From positions 310,001 to 374,000 of the forward strand of contig NW_004457624.1 of assembly GCF_000203815.1 (NCBI RefSeq): a stretch of 64,000 nt of DNA. Reading direction: 5' to 3'. Numbering within the stretch: position 1 is the stretch's first letter; each line of letters begins with the position of its first letter. Source of the stretch: Cavenderia fasciculata. Its lineage: Eukaryota > Evosea > Eumycetozoa > Acytosteliales > Cavenderiaceae. Below the pieces are notes generated by a model that did not search any database, was not told where the DNA came from, and worked only from the letters and a program-made list of their open reading frames with translations. The position numbers and the translations under genes were made by a program. Positions 12,204 through 25,200 of the stretch are shown piece by piece.

Positions 12204-14535
12204 ATGAAGAGTTATCAGTTTATAGTATTGGTATTTGTATTGTTACTTCTTCTTGCACCATTCAATTTGAAAGAGTGTAATGCTCAAGATGAATATGCAA
12301 TTCACCCAGATGAAGGTATGTAGAACATGTTCATTGTTTACTTATTCATCCCTCTCTCTTCCTCTCTTTCTCTCTATATTAAAGTTGATAGTTTGGAATG
12401 GATTATTAAACAGTATGTGATACCTTGGAAGATCAACAAGACGAGCAATGTTTTAACTGATATGGAGGATGTCAAATATACCGATTATGTTACTGTCAAC
12501 ACTAATGGCCAATTAACTCGTTTGTAAGTAGATACATCAAACGAACAAACTACTAGACTAACTATTATGTTTCTAGAAAAACACCATATTATGAGGAATA
12601 TTTTGATGATGATGGACCACCTGACAAGAACCTTCCTTTTCTAAATTTTACGGCACTAGAAGCTCTCGATTTACAATCAATACCAAGAGATGGTAGTATC
12701 AACTTTATGGAGCTGACTAAAGCTATGCCTAATCTTTTTCGTCTAACATCAGCGATTGAAGTCGATTCTTATCCAGAGGGATTCCCATACTCTAAAAAAA
12801 TAAGAAATTTGTATGTTGCGATGACTGTGGTTGATTATTTATTCATTTATTTATTTACACTTTCTTTCTTATCTTAAAGTCAAATGCTTTCTCAAAATGT
12901 AGTAACCTATCCAAAGAATTTTAATTTATTGTATTGGCCATCTTTAAATCGATTGTATGTACCTCCCCCAAATAAATAATTGAATGAGAATTAATATTTT
13001 TTAATATTCTAGAATAATATTTAGGGTCAGCGAACCTGTACCAATAGGATTCGGACATGGAATGGGAGGATCGATAGTGATTGGTAAATTGAAAACATAC
13101 TTTCCATACCCATTTACATTGTCAGATTCAATGTGTGGATTTGATTCGGTCGTATCGCCTTCGACTACTGATTTTGATAATCCTAGGTATGCTGGCAGTT
13201 GCTTTAGATGTTTTTATCGTGACTACACACCATTTACAAGACAATTAGGGCCACCCCCAGAACCAACCGGTGAAGGTCCATATATCAATGATTATATCAG
13301 AGAATCAAATTGTGGTATGTAATCTAAATCAAGAAGAATATTCTTGATCTATTTATTTATTTATTTTATTTATTATTTTTTATTTATTTATTTATTTTAG
13401 AGGTAACAATTACATCAGTAAGATATAATGGTAATAGTATAACAGTTTATGGAAATAATATAATTGGAGGTGCTAAAAGAGGTGGAGATACATTGAAACC
13501 ATTTCAGACTCGGTTTGGTACAATCACACCTATTAAACAAAATAGTATATTCAAATACGATCGAAATTCTTCTTTAAATAGTCCAGATGAAGATGTACCT
13601 ATTGGATACTCAACGTTGTTTAAAAGTTTTGTTGTAGTCAAAATATCATTTACACCTATTAATATGGGAGATGTTCAAGCGATCAATCAAGTTCCTTTTG
13701 GTATAAAGGTTTCAATTGTATTAAATTATAATCACAATATCCTTCATACAATGAGTATCAATGGTGCTCCTTGTAAATGGTTTGATAAAGTATACAATTC
13801 ATCTCTTGATAGTTTATCATGCCTCTTTCCTCTTTCCATTATAAATAATGTCACACCTTTAATATACAGTATATCCAATATGAGACGACATGAAAATAGA
13901 GTATTTAATTTTATTCAACGTAATACAAATATAAATATAAATAATTAATTATTTTTTAATTAATAACTTTTAATTTTTTTTTTTTAGAATATCCAATTGC
14001 AAATAATAGTGAAATAATTCAAATATTGGTTTACAATAATGAAACCATTAATAGTAGTAATAATAGTAATAATAATATTGGAAATTATTCAATCTTGTTG
14101 ACAGGTTATTTTGGTAATATTTCAAATACAACGATTGCAAAGGTAGAGATTGATTCAGTTCCATGTATAGTTTTAATGATCAACTCTACTACAATAGAAT
14201 GTAATATGACGATTGATTCTAATCATTACAACAATCAAGATCTTGGAGTACAACAAGTTGAAACATATATAGAAATTGATAGTCATTCATTATCATCAAC
14301 CAACATTATTTATTTTAATATTTCAAATCACCAAATTATTCCTTCCTCTTCATCTTCTTCCAACAATGACAACTATAACGACGACGACTATCAATCTAAA
14401 ACCAAAATTTATATTATTGTTTCAGTTGTTGGAGCTGTTATACTTTGTACCACCTTTTTCATTGTTCGAAAGGTTGCTATAAATCCTAAAACAACAAAAC
14501 AAGTTAAACTAAGACTTGGAAAATTAAAAAAGTAA
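12204..14535 (+). CDS. Secreted LRR-like/IPT membrane protein, short paralogue of A1/A2
   Basis: Seven exons begin at 12204-12315, 12385-12523 and about 12578, with the last ending at 14535. The phases match copy A1 (exon 1 ends with one spare base, exon 2 with two). A signal peptide (FIVLVFVLLLLLAPFNL) is followed by the family's first block (VDSLEWIIKQY, compare LDSVKWMIQQVG in A1), LRR-like segments, an IPT-like region with many N-glycosylation sites, and a transmembrane helix (IYIIVSVVGAVILCTTFFIV) with a basic tail. Unlike A1 and A2 it has no EGF module and no ComC-type domain, so the membrane-proximal part is shortened. The gene is convergent with A2. A hairpin lies between the two stops. 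Confidence 0.8.
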
Positions 14536-14572
14536 TATGTTACAAAATTTATTTATAAATATATATGACAGG

Positions 14573-14594
14573 ATAGGAGGTTCACCTCTCCTAT
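14573..14594. terminator. Hairpin between convergent genes
   Basis: ATAGGAG (14573-14579) pairs with CTCCTAT (14588-14594) in the 62 bases between the stop codons of two convergent genes. It could help 3' end formation for either strand. This is inference from position; no AATAAA-type analysis was possible. Confidence 0.35.
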
Positions 14595-14597
14595 AGA

Positions 14598-17500
14598 TTA
14601 ATCGAGTTCGACACCTTTTTTCTTTCTCATCATAATGCTTTTAGCAGCATTGACTCTAATTCTAAATGAATTACTGTCTTTTAAAAATAGAACAGTTGCA
14701 ATAACCAATGCAATAAAGACGGCACCACCAACACTGGCACCAACCGCAATTTTCCAAACCATAGAATTGTCTTCTTCATCGCATTGTCCAGTATTTTCTT
14801 TCTTTGGTGAAACCAAAGCACTGAAATCAGGATCGAGTAAACATGATGAACATTGAGGTACATGTATACCAATGTAGGCTGTGTACAAGTTACCATCTTG
14901 TTCTTGTCCAACAATACGAGTTTGGTTGATAAATTCATTCTTTGTAAATGTCTTTCTACCATTTGAATAGGAATAAGAAAGGAATCTGCCATAGAATTGT
15001 GTTGATCCTTTGATTACTCTAAGATATGATTCGGTTGATGCTTCGTCGTCTGAGAAAATTGGTATTTGTGTCTCTTGACAATTCTCGACAAATGATTGTT
15101 GATCTGCATCCAATGTCGTTGAAAATACGATTCTAAGATGTGTAAGGAATGATTGGAAATTCCAATTGGTAACATTGACACCAATCTTGATTGAATTGGC
15201 TGATACATTTAATAAAGTGTCTCCAAACAAGACGGATCTTGAAATATTTGAAAATTCTATGGTTGTTTGAATCGTGACCGATGGTTGTAATAATGATGGA
15301 CTAAGTGTATAAACTAATCTATCAACAGATGTAGTACTATTGTCATATGAAACTGTCCAATTATTTGTGATTAATTGACTAACAATATTATTGTCACTAT
15401 CAATCTCTTCAATTGATACCATTGAAAATTCAAATTTATAATCATCATTCAATTGAAAAGTAGCAGTTGGTTGTGTTTCATTCTTTACAAATGTTACATT
15501 TGGTTCAACTAAATTAATTAAATATAAATAAATAAGTTAATATAAATAATCTTTCAATAATATTATTATTATTTTAATTTTACCTTTTAATTTACAATTA
15601 TCTTGATAACCTTGTTGACAAATACAAATACCTTGATCATTACATTCACCATGACCATAACAATTTTGTGTTTCATCAATACATTTTTGTTTTAAGTTGA
15701 TTGATGGCGGATATTGAATGTAGAGGAGATTGTTGAGGATGACATTTGAAGAGTCGACAGTCACTGATAAAGAAATGGGTCCTGGTGTCTGGAATTTAGT
15801 TGGATCAATGGTACATGAAAGATACGATGAATTGATATGGTATGAGTTACACCCGATCGTTTGGTTAAAGCTAATTTCGGCAAGTGCAGGCGTTTCCCCA
15901 AAATAACCAAAAAGTTCCAATTGAGAGGCATTGGTTGAGAGTTGTGCAGACGAGACAACTGGATAATTGTAAGGGGCACCTATGGCCAATTTAAGATTCT
16001 TGCCCGTAATTGCATATGGGTTTTGTATATACACCATATAGGTTCCTGCATCTATTTTAGTGAATATTTGGCAAGATACCTGGGTATAGGTAACACGAAC
16101 ATTGATACAATCGATGGTAGAGGGTATCACACCAAATTTAACAACGTGTGTGAGACTTGGATTGACATAGTCCATTGAAATGTTGATGGCCAAATAGGCA
16201 GGCGATGGTGACCCGATATACTTGGAGCTGATATCAACTTCACCATTGCTGATGATGAATTGAACGGTAGCATCAACTATACTGATTGTATGTACATTGG
16301 AGACTGACGACGATGGATTTAAATCAAATGTCAGCGATGTAGAGTTAAGAGGAATGTTGAAAAAGGATATTCTCTTGTTTGGAATGACTGCCAAAACATT
16401 ATCTAATGGATTACCCCATCCAAGGTTTTGTCCACTTTGATTTTCAAGCAATCCATTTGCTGCATAAAATGGTTCTGGATTATCAAATGTACTTGCTAAA
16501 TAATAATAAATATAAATATAGAATATTAGTATAATTCTAGTAAATAATTCATTCATTTCTTTTATGTATACATACAACAAATAAAATTCTGTGGAATTTG
16601 TAAGTCCATTTGGATAATTGTTGGATTATCAGAATAACAGTAAAAACAATCGGGTACTTGATTAAAGCCTGTGTTTTTAATTTGAAGTGATCGAAGTGAA
16701 CATAAGTCTGGGGGTACCATTCCAACTAGGTTTTCGTTATTATTTAACATTAAATTAAACTCTCCATTTTTTAAAACATTTGTAAATACATTGACTGGTA
16801 AAGATCCTGTAAGTTTTGAATCATCAATATTTCTATAAAAAAAATAAATAAAAAATAATAAGTTAATGAGAGAAAGGATAAAAATAGTATTATTATTATT
16901 ATTTAATGAATAGTTACAAGGTAGATAATGTGCTTGGGAGTATGGTATTTTGGAAAAATAGTACAAGATCATTTGATCGAAATTCCAATATTGAAAGTGA
17001 AGGTGGATAAAATCCACTTCCAAACGGCATATCATTTAATGAATTTGATTCATAAGTTCTGTTAAATATAATATAATAATCATAATAGTTAGTATCTATA
17101 CTTGTAAGTAACTATTAAAATAATAATAATAATAATTACAAATTTTTTAAATTGTTATATTCATTCATATTATCAGGTGCAAGGGTTGCACTACCAATTA
17201 GTTTCCTATAAATAAACATAATTTATAATTATTTAATTAATATTGTATACCATTATTATCATCATTATTATTTTTAAAAAAGTACTTACAAATTAACAAT
17301 AGAATCTTTTGGTTTTGGTCCATCCATAACCATTATTAAACTTCCTTGTCTAGATTCAAGTATACTTTTGAGATGATTTAAATAAATATTAATATATACC
17401 ATATTATTCATTATTATTAATACATTACACTTGATCCATTTTTCTAATCACTTTAAAATTCAATGAATAAGCTGCAGTTGAATTTAAAGCAAAATCCCTA

Positions 17501-18559
17501 TAACAAACAAATTAGTTTCAGAGAATAATGCAGATACTTAATTAAATGTATGTACGTACAAATAAATTAAATTTGGAGTTGTGTCACTGTTCAAATAGGC
17601 GCTACTACTTGCCGTGGGACTAACAGTGACTACCAATTTCTTTAGTTTTGGTAATCGATGGTATTGACCAATCGGAATATCTTGCAATACATTTTGTTCA
17701 ACCGTTCGGATATAAATGGTTTCCAATGATGTATTATTGAAAAATGATGATCCTACTAAACGTAGTTTTTTGTTTTCAACCAAAAATCTAATAATTAATT
17801 GAAATATTAATAACCAATCAATATTATTGTATTATTATTACTATTGTTGTTGTTGTTGATGATAATACTAACATTTCTCTAAGACTTGGTAATAATTTTG
17901 GAAAATCATTTGGGATTGATTGCATGGCAACATCACCTTGAATTCTAAATGAATAGAATATATTAGTATTGGAATGGTATTAGAATATAGCTTCTATATT
18001 ATAACATACGTTAATCTAACCAAAGCAGGTAAAGTATTAACTCTATGAATCAATGCATTCAAGTTATTTGATGAATCAAATACTTGGTTGGCACGACTCA
18101 CCAATACCAAACTTTGAAGATACGGCAGTTCAAATTGCTGTAAATTGAAATTTGGTTGTCCAACATTATTATACACCTCTACATAAATAGATCTATTTAA
18201 TGTGTTTTTGTTAGTAATGATTGTTTAAACATATATGTATATGTATCTATATATCTACATTGATGTAATGTGAAGTTCACCTGTAATGGTTGAACATTGA
18301 ATATAAGTTGTTTGTTGACACAGTTCAGTACCAACTTGTGGAATAGTAGATCCAAGGTATTTAATCATATAATAAACAGAATCAACTATAGTAATATAAA
18401 GTATACATTAGTAATGATTCATGAATGATCATTGTAGTTATAGTTGTTTATGTTGTACATACTTTCTGCAGGTGGTAATCCTTGGCACTCTACAACAGGT
18501 GTATAAAAACAAGCCAATAATGTAGCTATTAATAATACACAGTGTAGATATCCTTTCAT
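14598..18559 (-). CDS. Secreted LRR-like/IPT/EGF ComC-type membrane protein (copy A2)
   Basis: About twelve exons. The first three (18559-18463, 18385-18259 and the one starting near 18196) have the same phases as in copy A1, and exon 2 is 127 bases in both. The order is signal peptide (MKGYLHCVLLIATLLACFY), IDSVYYMIKYLG block, LRR-like segments, IPT-like domain (exon about 16497-15594), the same EGF module as A1, then the last exon (about 15509-14598) with the ComC-type domain, transmembrane helix and a basic tail ending KKKGVELD. From the EGF module to the helix it is nearly identical to A1; the N-terminal ectodomain differs strongly. Exons between 18196 and 16577 were placed by eye and may be off by a few bases. 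Confidence 0.8.
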
Positions 18560-18717
18560 CTCTTTTAATATATCTATCTATCTAAGCCAATGATGAATGT
18601 CTGTATACTTTTTAAAGGTTATTTATCAATGGATCAAACACCCACCATTGCAAGCGAAAGAATGATTGAAAGATCGTCGCATGGTGTGGACAGAACAGAA
18701 CATCATTCCGTTGCCAG

Positions 18718-18750
18718 ATATCTTTAGATAAATATATCTAAATATCTATT
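18718..18750. repeat. Short imperfect palindrome upstream of copy A2
   Basis: AGATATCTTTAGATA is followed within a few bases by a near reverse complement (TATCTAAATATCT). It lies about 160-190 bases before the A2 start codon, a position similar to the longer palindrome in the A1/12204 promoter, although the sequence differs. Confidence 0.35.
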
Positions 18751-18886
18751 TTTTGAAAATAAGGTGTCCTTGCTCTCGGCTTGAATTTTGTGGAATTTTT
18801 TTTTGTACTTAAAATAAATATTTTTTTAATTTAATAACTAGTTCAACAAAAAACAACTAATTATATTTATTTATTTATATTTCTAT

Positions 18887-19948
18887 TTAATTTTGAATAT
18901 AAATCCATTGATTATTAATTTGTTGAAAATGAGTTGGTTTCCAATCTTTTTGTTGGGGGAGTTTAGCTTTTTCTTTTTGATCGATTTTACTCTTTTCTTT
19001 GTTGACATTTTTTGGGTTGCCTGCTGCCACTGCTTCAAAGACTGGGTTCCATATTCTGTTGGAATCATTTTCAGGGAGGTTGGGTGGGAGGATGAGTTGG
19101 CCGGGTGTGAGTGCCGGTCGCTGGAGGAAAGTTGTAAAGTCTTTGGACGAGTGAGTCGAGTTGATCAAGAGTTCCTGGTCCCAGGTACCCTTGATTTTCT
19201 GGAGTTTCTCGGTACCTTTGTAGAGTGTTGCCTCGACTGCATTGTACGACCCAAACAAAAGTGGTTTCTCGAGCAGAGTAGTCTTGACACGCAGGTCATT
19301 CTTGTTGTTGGTCAGTTCAGTGTCACCGAAAAACTCTGCAAACTGACGAAACACACGTATGGCCATCGGTGCCAACGAACATGTATACACCTCGTTGAAA
19401 CGATCAAGTTTGATAAGAGTATCACCATCATTGATCAGTTTAACATAGGTACCCATAAAAATACACTTAAACTCTGTGGTACTGGTCACAGTGATACGTG
19501 ATTCTTTGTGGTACGATATGTGGCAGCTGATGGCCGGTTGAATCTTTTCGGAAAAGAAGTGGACTTCAGTGGGGTTACCGTCGACGCCAAATTGGCGATG
19601 ACCCTGGTACGTCTCACCGAGGATAGGGTTGAGTGGTCGTTTAGTAGTCTCCTCTGGCAAATGTAAACAACTCATTACGAATCTGTACACTTGCAACATA
19701 CGTTCCTTTTCATCGTCGATTTCATTTGCTTTGATGAGTAGGTCGAAATGAGCAGTTGTTGTCTCATTGCAGTATGTCAAGAAACTCTTGGGTAACACCA
19801 ATGCGCCCGGACATGGTGCATCGGTAATATCAGAGCCTATCTTTGCCTTTTTCAAGACCGATGTAATCAATGAAAATGTTGATTGATTATTCTCTTCATC
19901 TGCCATTTCAACTTCCGATGTTGTTATTCCTACTTGCTCTTCTGACAT
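18887..19948 (-). CDS. Oxysterol-binding protein-related (ORD) protein
   Basis: A single exon of 353 residues. It is a short ORP made almost only of the OSBP-related lipid-transfer domain: LVLPKSFLTYCNE, KERMLQVYRFVMSCLHL, RPLNPILGETYQG, LLFGSYNAVEATLYKG and KIKGTWDQELLINS are typical ORD blocks. The family moves sterols or phosphatidylserine against PI4P between membranes. The usual EQVSHHPP signature is replaced by SEKIQPAISCH, which lacks the two histidines that bind the PI4P phosphate, so PI4P exchange may be lost or changed. The C-terminal tail is Lys-rich. A broken paralogue follows at 20400-21527. Confidence 0.93.
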   Translation of the reverse strand: MSEEQVGITTSEVEMADEENNQSTFSLITSVLKKAKIGSDITDAPCPGALVLPKSFLTYCNETTTAHFDLLIKANEIDDEKERMLQVYRFVMSCLHLPEETTKRPLNPILGETYQGHRQFGVDGNPTEVHFFSEKIQPAISCHISYHKESRITVTSTTEFKCIFMGTYVKLINDGDTLIKLDRFNEVYTCSLAPMAIRVFRQFAEFFGDTELTNNKNDLRVKTTLLEKPLLFGSYNAVEATLYKGTEKLQKIKGTWDQELLINSTHSSKDFTTFLQRPALTPGQLILPPNLPENDSNRIWNPVFEAVAAGNPKNVNKEKSKIDQKEKAKLPQQKDWKPTHFQQINNQWIYIQN

Positions 19949-20399
19949 TTTCTATAGAATGTAGTATAGTATATTTATAAGGTATAATAATAACAAATAC
20001 AGTTTGGGTTATCTATTTATCTTTATCTCTATTATTCAATATTATTGAATTATGAATGTATGTATGTTTATCCATTTAATTTATCATCCACCCCCTTCAA
20101 AAAAGGTTGATACAATTAAATTATTATTATTTTTATTTTTGAGAGAGGGTGTTGTGTGGTTGTTTAACCACATTGTTGTGATCATCACCAATCACCACCA
20201 CATTATTATAATTGGAAACTAGGTAGCATATGTGCACACCACCCACACATAGTATTCCAACAAATCGGATGACATTTAATGTTATTGGCTATTTTTTGAT
20301 GATGAGATCACATGTGAGTTGAGTAAGATTTTTTAAAAGTTGATTAAAGATAGATGTAAGATGTGAAGTGAAGAGAAGTTGTTTGTTGATTTATTAATG
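19949..20399. other. Spacer between the ORP gene and its pseudogene
   Basis: AT-rich, with CACC/ACCA-rich patches near 20165-20260. I see no exon or RNA gene. It probably holds the promoter of the minus-strand ORP gene. Confidence 0.5.
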
Positions 20400-21527
20400 T
20401 AGTTGGTTGTTGTTTTTGTTGTTGGTGTTGTCTTGTTTAAATGGATTTTTGGAAATGGATTGGTTTCCATACTTGTCCACTTGTCAACATCTCTTTTGCT
20501 TTTCTTCTTTGGTGTTCTTTGTCTTTTCTTTTGATATGTTTTTTGCAATTCCAGTTTTAGCAGCATTAAACAGATTTCTCCAAACACGATCTGAATCACT
20601 TTCTAAGTCGGTCAATAGGTGGTTTGTTGATTACTACATTTTCTGTTCCTCCATCTCCTTCTCCTTTACTCATAAATAAAGAGTATACATTATTTTGATT
20701 ATTATTAATTAATAAATGACCACTCCAACATCCTTTAATTTTGTTTAATTTGACCACGCCAGACGATAGCTTCGATACAGTCACATGCACCATAGATGAG
20801 TGGTTTATCCAATTAAGTTGTTTCGATTCGATAGTCGTCTCAATCATTATGTAATGTTGTCTTGCCAGTACTATGAGAATTGACGAAATAAACGTATTGC
20901 AACAGGTGCAATATTTGATCTGTACACTTGATCGTATCGATCAAATCGAATACACAAATCACCTTCAAATGCAAGTCTAACAAAAGTACCCATAAAAGTA
21001 CTCCTCACAGTCAAACTTGCATTCCCACTAATTCCAACATCCCTATTATAAATTATAGGTACATTTATTCCAACTATGTTAGTAATCTAATCCAATAATA
21101 ATACTATATTATATTATACATACGAGGATGATGATTTACTTGTTCAGCAAAAAAGAATACACGGTGGGCTGCACATGATCCTTCTTCTTGATGCTGATGA
21201 TAGTTATGATAGTCTACATAACCTTGAAAGGTTTCACCTAGGATTGGATTACGAGGTTTCTTGGTAGCACCATTGAATTGGATTAGATTGGAGATGAGGT
21301 AGCAATATACTCGTAACATTCGTTCTTTTGGACTGTCGGTATCGTTGGCTTGAATCAACATGTCGAAATGAGAAGCATAGCATTCTGAAATGATGGTCAA
21401 GAATGACTTGGCGAGTACTAAAGAACTAGGGAATGCTATCGATGTTAGATCAGCTCCATAACTAATCTTTTTAATCAACTGACATGGTCGATGTATTTGA
21501 ATTCTCTTGTTCAACATCCATTTCATT
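20400..21527 (-). pseudogene. Decayed oxysterol-binding protein paralogue
   Basis: The blocks are colinear with the intact ORP: SLVLAKSFLTIISEC, KERMLRVYCYLIS, KPRNPILGETFQGY, FFFAEQVNHHP, then after a 50-base intron FMGTFVRLAFEGD and APVAIRLFRQFS, then KLNKIKGCWSGHLLIN and SDRVWRNLFNAAKTG. The parts sit in different frames. There is a shift between the ATG and the first block, a stop with shift just after FRQFS, and another shift before the SDRVW block. At least three lesions make it a pseudogene. It still keeps NHHP, which the intact copy has lost. Confidence 0.88.
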
Positions 21528-22284
21528 CATTCAAGTTTAAGAATAACTAGATATCAATATTGTATTATAATATATAATATATATATAAGAGGGCCGCCCT
21601 CTTCAAAATCTTCCATATTTTTCATTGTTAAACACCACACACAATATTAAATGGATCGTGTTCATTCTAGCGAAAATCATTTATCTCTATCAATCATGTT
21701 TATCGGAACTTGTAGCTTCGATGATCATTCTAGCTACACTAGGTATGTATTATTTTGTCTGCTTGTATTCTATACTTCTTACAGAGCAAGGTGTAGAGAA
21801 GAGAAGTATGGTGAAAGCTGTGTGTGAATCTATCAATCCCACTCTCACCCCAAACCTTTACTTTTTGATAATCATCGTCGACAGTAATGCTACCCTGCCA
21901 TACCCCCCAAAAACACTAATCACCTCTTCATTCTACTTATATACACTCCCTCTCTTTTACTCTTTTCTTTTTAGTGTACAATGATCAATTATTCACACTC
22001 ACTCTGATCATTCATATGCATGTGATATTACAGAGTGCCATGTATCAGTTTATCTATTTATACACTTTGGATGGAACTAACTGTGAGATAAATGAATGAA
22101 TGAATGAATGAATGAATGAATGAATTGATCAATGCAATCATCATAACAGACAACTATGTTGATTGATTATGATTCTTTTATGAAACCAAAAAAGCAAAAA
22201 GAAAGGATTAAATTATTTATTCATATACTCTAGAGTCAAATTTAGAAAAGATTAATAATATAAGAGTCTGGAAGATCACCTAAA
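21528..22284. other. Spacer with a doubtful open frame and a GAAT microsatellite
   Basis: A plus open frame from 21625 to 21984 is rich in hydrophobic residues but has low complexity and no recognisable family. A GTATGT donor-like site near 21742 could make a short spliced gene starting at about 21652, but I cannot support it. A (GAAT)n tract lies at about 22090-22127. The last 100 bases probably hold the promoter of the gene at 22285. Confidence 0.4.
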
Positions 22285-25200
22285 ATGATTAGGATCATTT
22301 CACTCATTTTAGTATTATTTATATCAACTAGTTATGGTATGTTAAAGATCTAAATAAGTTGTTAATATATTTAACACTTGTTTTATTTATAGCTGGATGG
22401 GGATTTGGTGATTTATTTGGTTGGGGTAGACAAGAAGATGAAATACAGGTAATTAGACCAATAAGAGAACACAAGAATGTATTTTGCCAATTACGAGACT
22501 CTTTAATTGGATGTGAAAGAGACAAGGAGTGTCAATGGGTACCATTGAAATCATGTTGTTCGAGTTGTGCGACAAAAGGTGTTTGTGTCAACATTCATCA
22601 TGTCAATCGCAGTTGTCCACATGAACCAAAAAGTGTTTGTGTCACTGACCTTGTTCGTGATAGACAAGCCTTTCAATTGGTATCCACTAACCCTATAGAC
22701 CTCGAGCCATACGGTCTAACAGAGGTCGTTCCAAGTAAAATGTCATGTTGCGATTTGAAATGTGAATCTCAAGGAAAGATTTGTGGACTTGGACAAACCA
22801 CTAAATGTCTTGATCCCACCAACCCATGTTGTCGTATGTCGGCAGTCTGTATCGACGATCCAAAATACACAACCATCGCATCGACCGTCGCAAGTACCAC
22901 TTGTTCATCAATAGGTACTACCACTGCAACTACAACTGCTTCAACCGTTGCATCTACAACTGAAGCTGAAACTATGTTCTCATCGATTGCAGTCACTACA
23001 ATTGGTCAAGTTTCAACTGCATCGACCACTGCATTTATTACAAGTAAATATATTCTATCTATATCTTAAAAAAACTATTAATTAATTAATTATTTTTTAG
23101 ATGTGCAATCAACTATTGCTAGTACTGTAGCATCTACAACCGCATCGACTATTGTTTCTACCATTGGGTTGATTGATACTGGTTATTCTATTGGCATTGT
23201 CACCACCACTGCTTCAACTATTGCCAGTACAACAGGTAAATAATAATATTTTCAGCTTAGTAAAATAATAATATTAATATTTATCCTTTTATTTTATTTT
23301 GATGCTACTGTAGCATCAACGACTGGATCTACAATTGCTTCAACTACTGCCAGTACAACCGCATCAACCACTGCAACAACTACTGCTAGTACAACAGGTA
23401 ATATAAATCATTTAAATAATCCTTAAAGGCATAGACCTAACATATTTTTGATCACAATTTAGCTAGAACAACTTCCGCTGCCACTGCGTCAGCCACCACA
23501 ACATCAACTCCAACTACTACCACTGCTACCACCACCACTGCAGCCACAACAACGTCAACTCCAACTACTACCACGGCACCAGCCACAACAACATCAACTC
23601 CAACTACTACCACTACTACCACGGCACCAGCCACAACAACGTCAACTCCAACTACTACCACGGCACCAGCCACAACAACATCAACTCCAACTACTACCAC
23701 TACTACCACGGCACCAGCCACAACAACGTCAACTCCAACTACTACCACCACCACTGCATTCATTACAACGTCAACTCCAACTACAACAACGACTACAACT
23801 ACTACCACGGCACCAGCCACAACAACGTCAACTCCAACTACTACCACGGCACCAGCCACAACAACATCAACTCCAACTACTACCACTACTACCACGGCAC
23901 CAGCCACAACAACGTCAACTCCCACGGCACCAGCCACAACAACATCGACTCCAACTACTACCACTGCTACCACCACCACTGCAGCCACAACAACATCAAC
24001 TCCAACTACTACTACAACAACAGGATCAATCCCATCAACCAGTGCTAGTACCACTGCTACCACGGCACCAGCCACAACCACATCCACTCCAACTACAACA
24101 GCTTCTACTACAGCTACTACCCTTGCCTCAACGATTGCTACTGGTAACAATGGTATTGTAACTACTACAGCTACTACAACAGCATCTACCACAGCTACTA
24201 CCCTTGCCTCAACGATTGCTACTGGTAACAATGGTATTGTAACTACTACAGCTACTACAACAGCTACGACCCTAGCTACGACTATTGCCGATTTATCATG
24301 TATGTATACTCGAGAGAGAGAATGACATTGTCCCAATGGCAATTTAATTATTTAATTATTTATACTTTTTTAAATATTTATTTACTCATTTAAAGCCGGT
24401 ATACCTCTTACAACTTTGTATTTAACGACTGATTTTATTGATACTACAATTGGAAATGGTGTTACGATTTGTAAGTACCACAATATGATTGATTTAAAAA
24501 TGTTATAATACACTAATAGATATATGTTGGATTATATTTTTAGCCTCGACGATAACAACAACGGCAACGACCACTGCAACAAGTATAGCCTCTACAACAG
24601 TTACAACATCTCCACCATCAACTACGGCTGCGCCAACAACTACTACTGCACCAACCACTGGAACTGCAAGTGCTACGACAACTGGTGGTACTACAAGTGT
24701 AAGTGCATCAACTACAGCTAGTACAATTGCCACAACAATAGCTTCAACATCTGCTACGACTACTGCTTCAACCACGGCTACTACAGCGACTACAACTGCT
24801 AGTACTACCGCCTCTACTATTGCTACGACTATTGCATCAACCTCTGCTACAACAACAGCTTCAACAACAACAACAACTGGTGCAACTACAACTGGTGCAA
24901 CTACAGCAAGTGCAACTACTACAGCCAGTACTACAGCGACGACTGCTACCACAACAACTGGTGTCACTACAACTGGTGCAACTACAGCAAGTGCAACTAC
25001 TACAGCAACAACTACAGCAACAACTACAGCAGTCAGTACAACAGGAGTAACAACTGGTAATACCAATTCATCCAATTTCTGTGGATCTCAAACAACTGAA
25101 GGTGATTGTAATGGTTACAATCCAATGTGTGAATGGCTTAATTTCCCATGTTGTTGTGGATACACTATTGATGTTTGTGTCTACAATCCACAGTATGAAA

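Noticed and set aside
18893-19501. 202-codon plus open frame over the ORP gene
   Set aside because: Antisense shadow; the minus frame has all ORD motifs.
21625-21984. 119-codon hydrophobic plus open frame
   Set aside because: Low complexity, no family, and no clear promoter or splice logic; noted only as doubtful in the spacer.
23452-24342. Long minus-strand Val-rich open frame
   Set aside because: It is the antisense shadow of the Thr-codon minisatellite of the mucin-like gene.
24503-25075. Second minus-strand Val/Ala-rich open frame
   Set aside because: Again the antisense of Thr repeats in the plus-strand exon.
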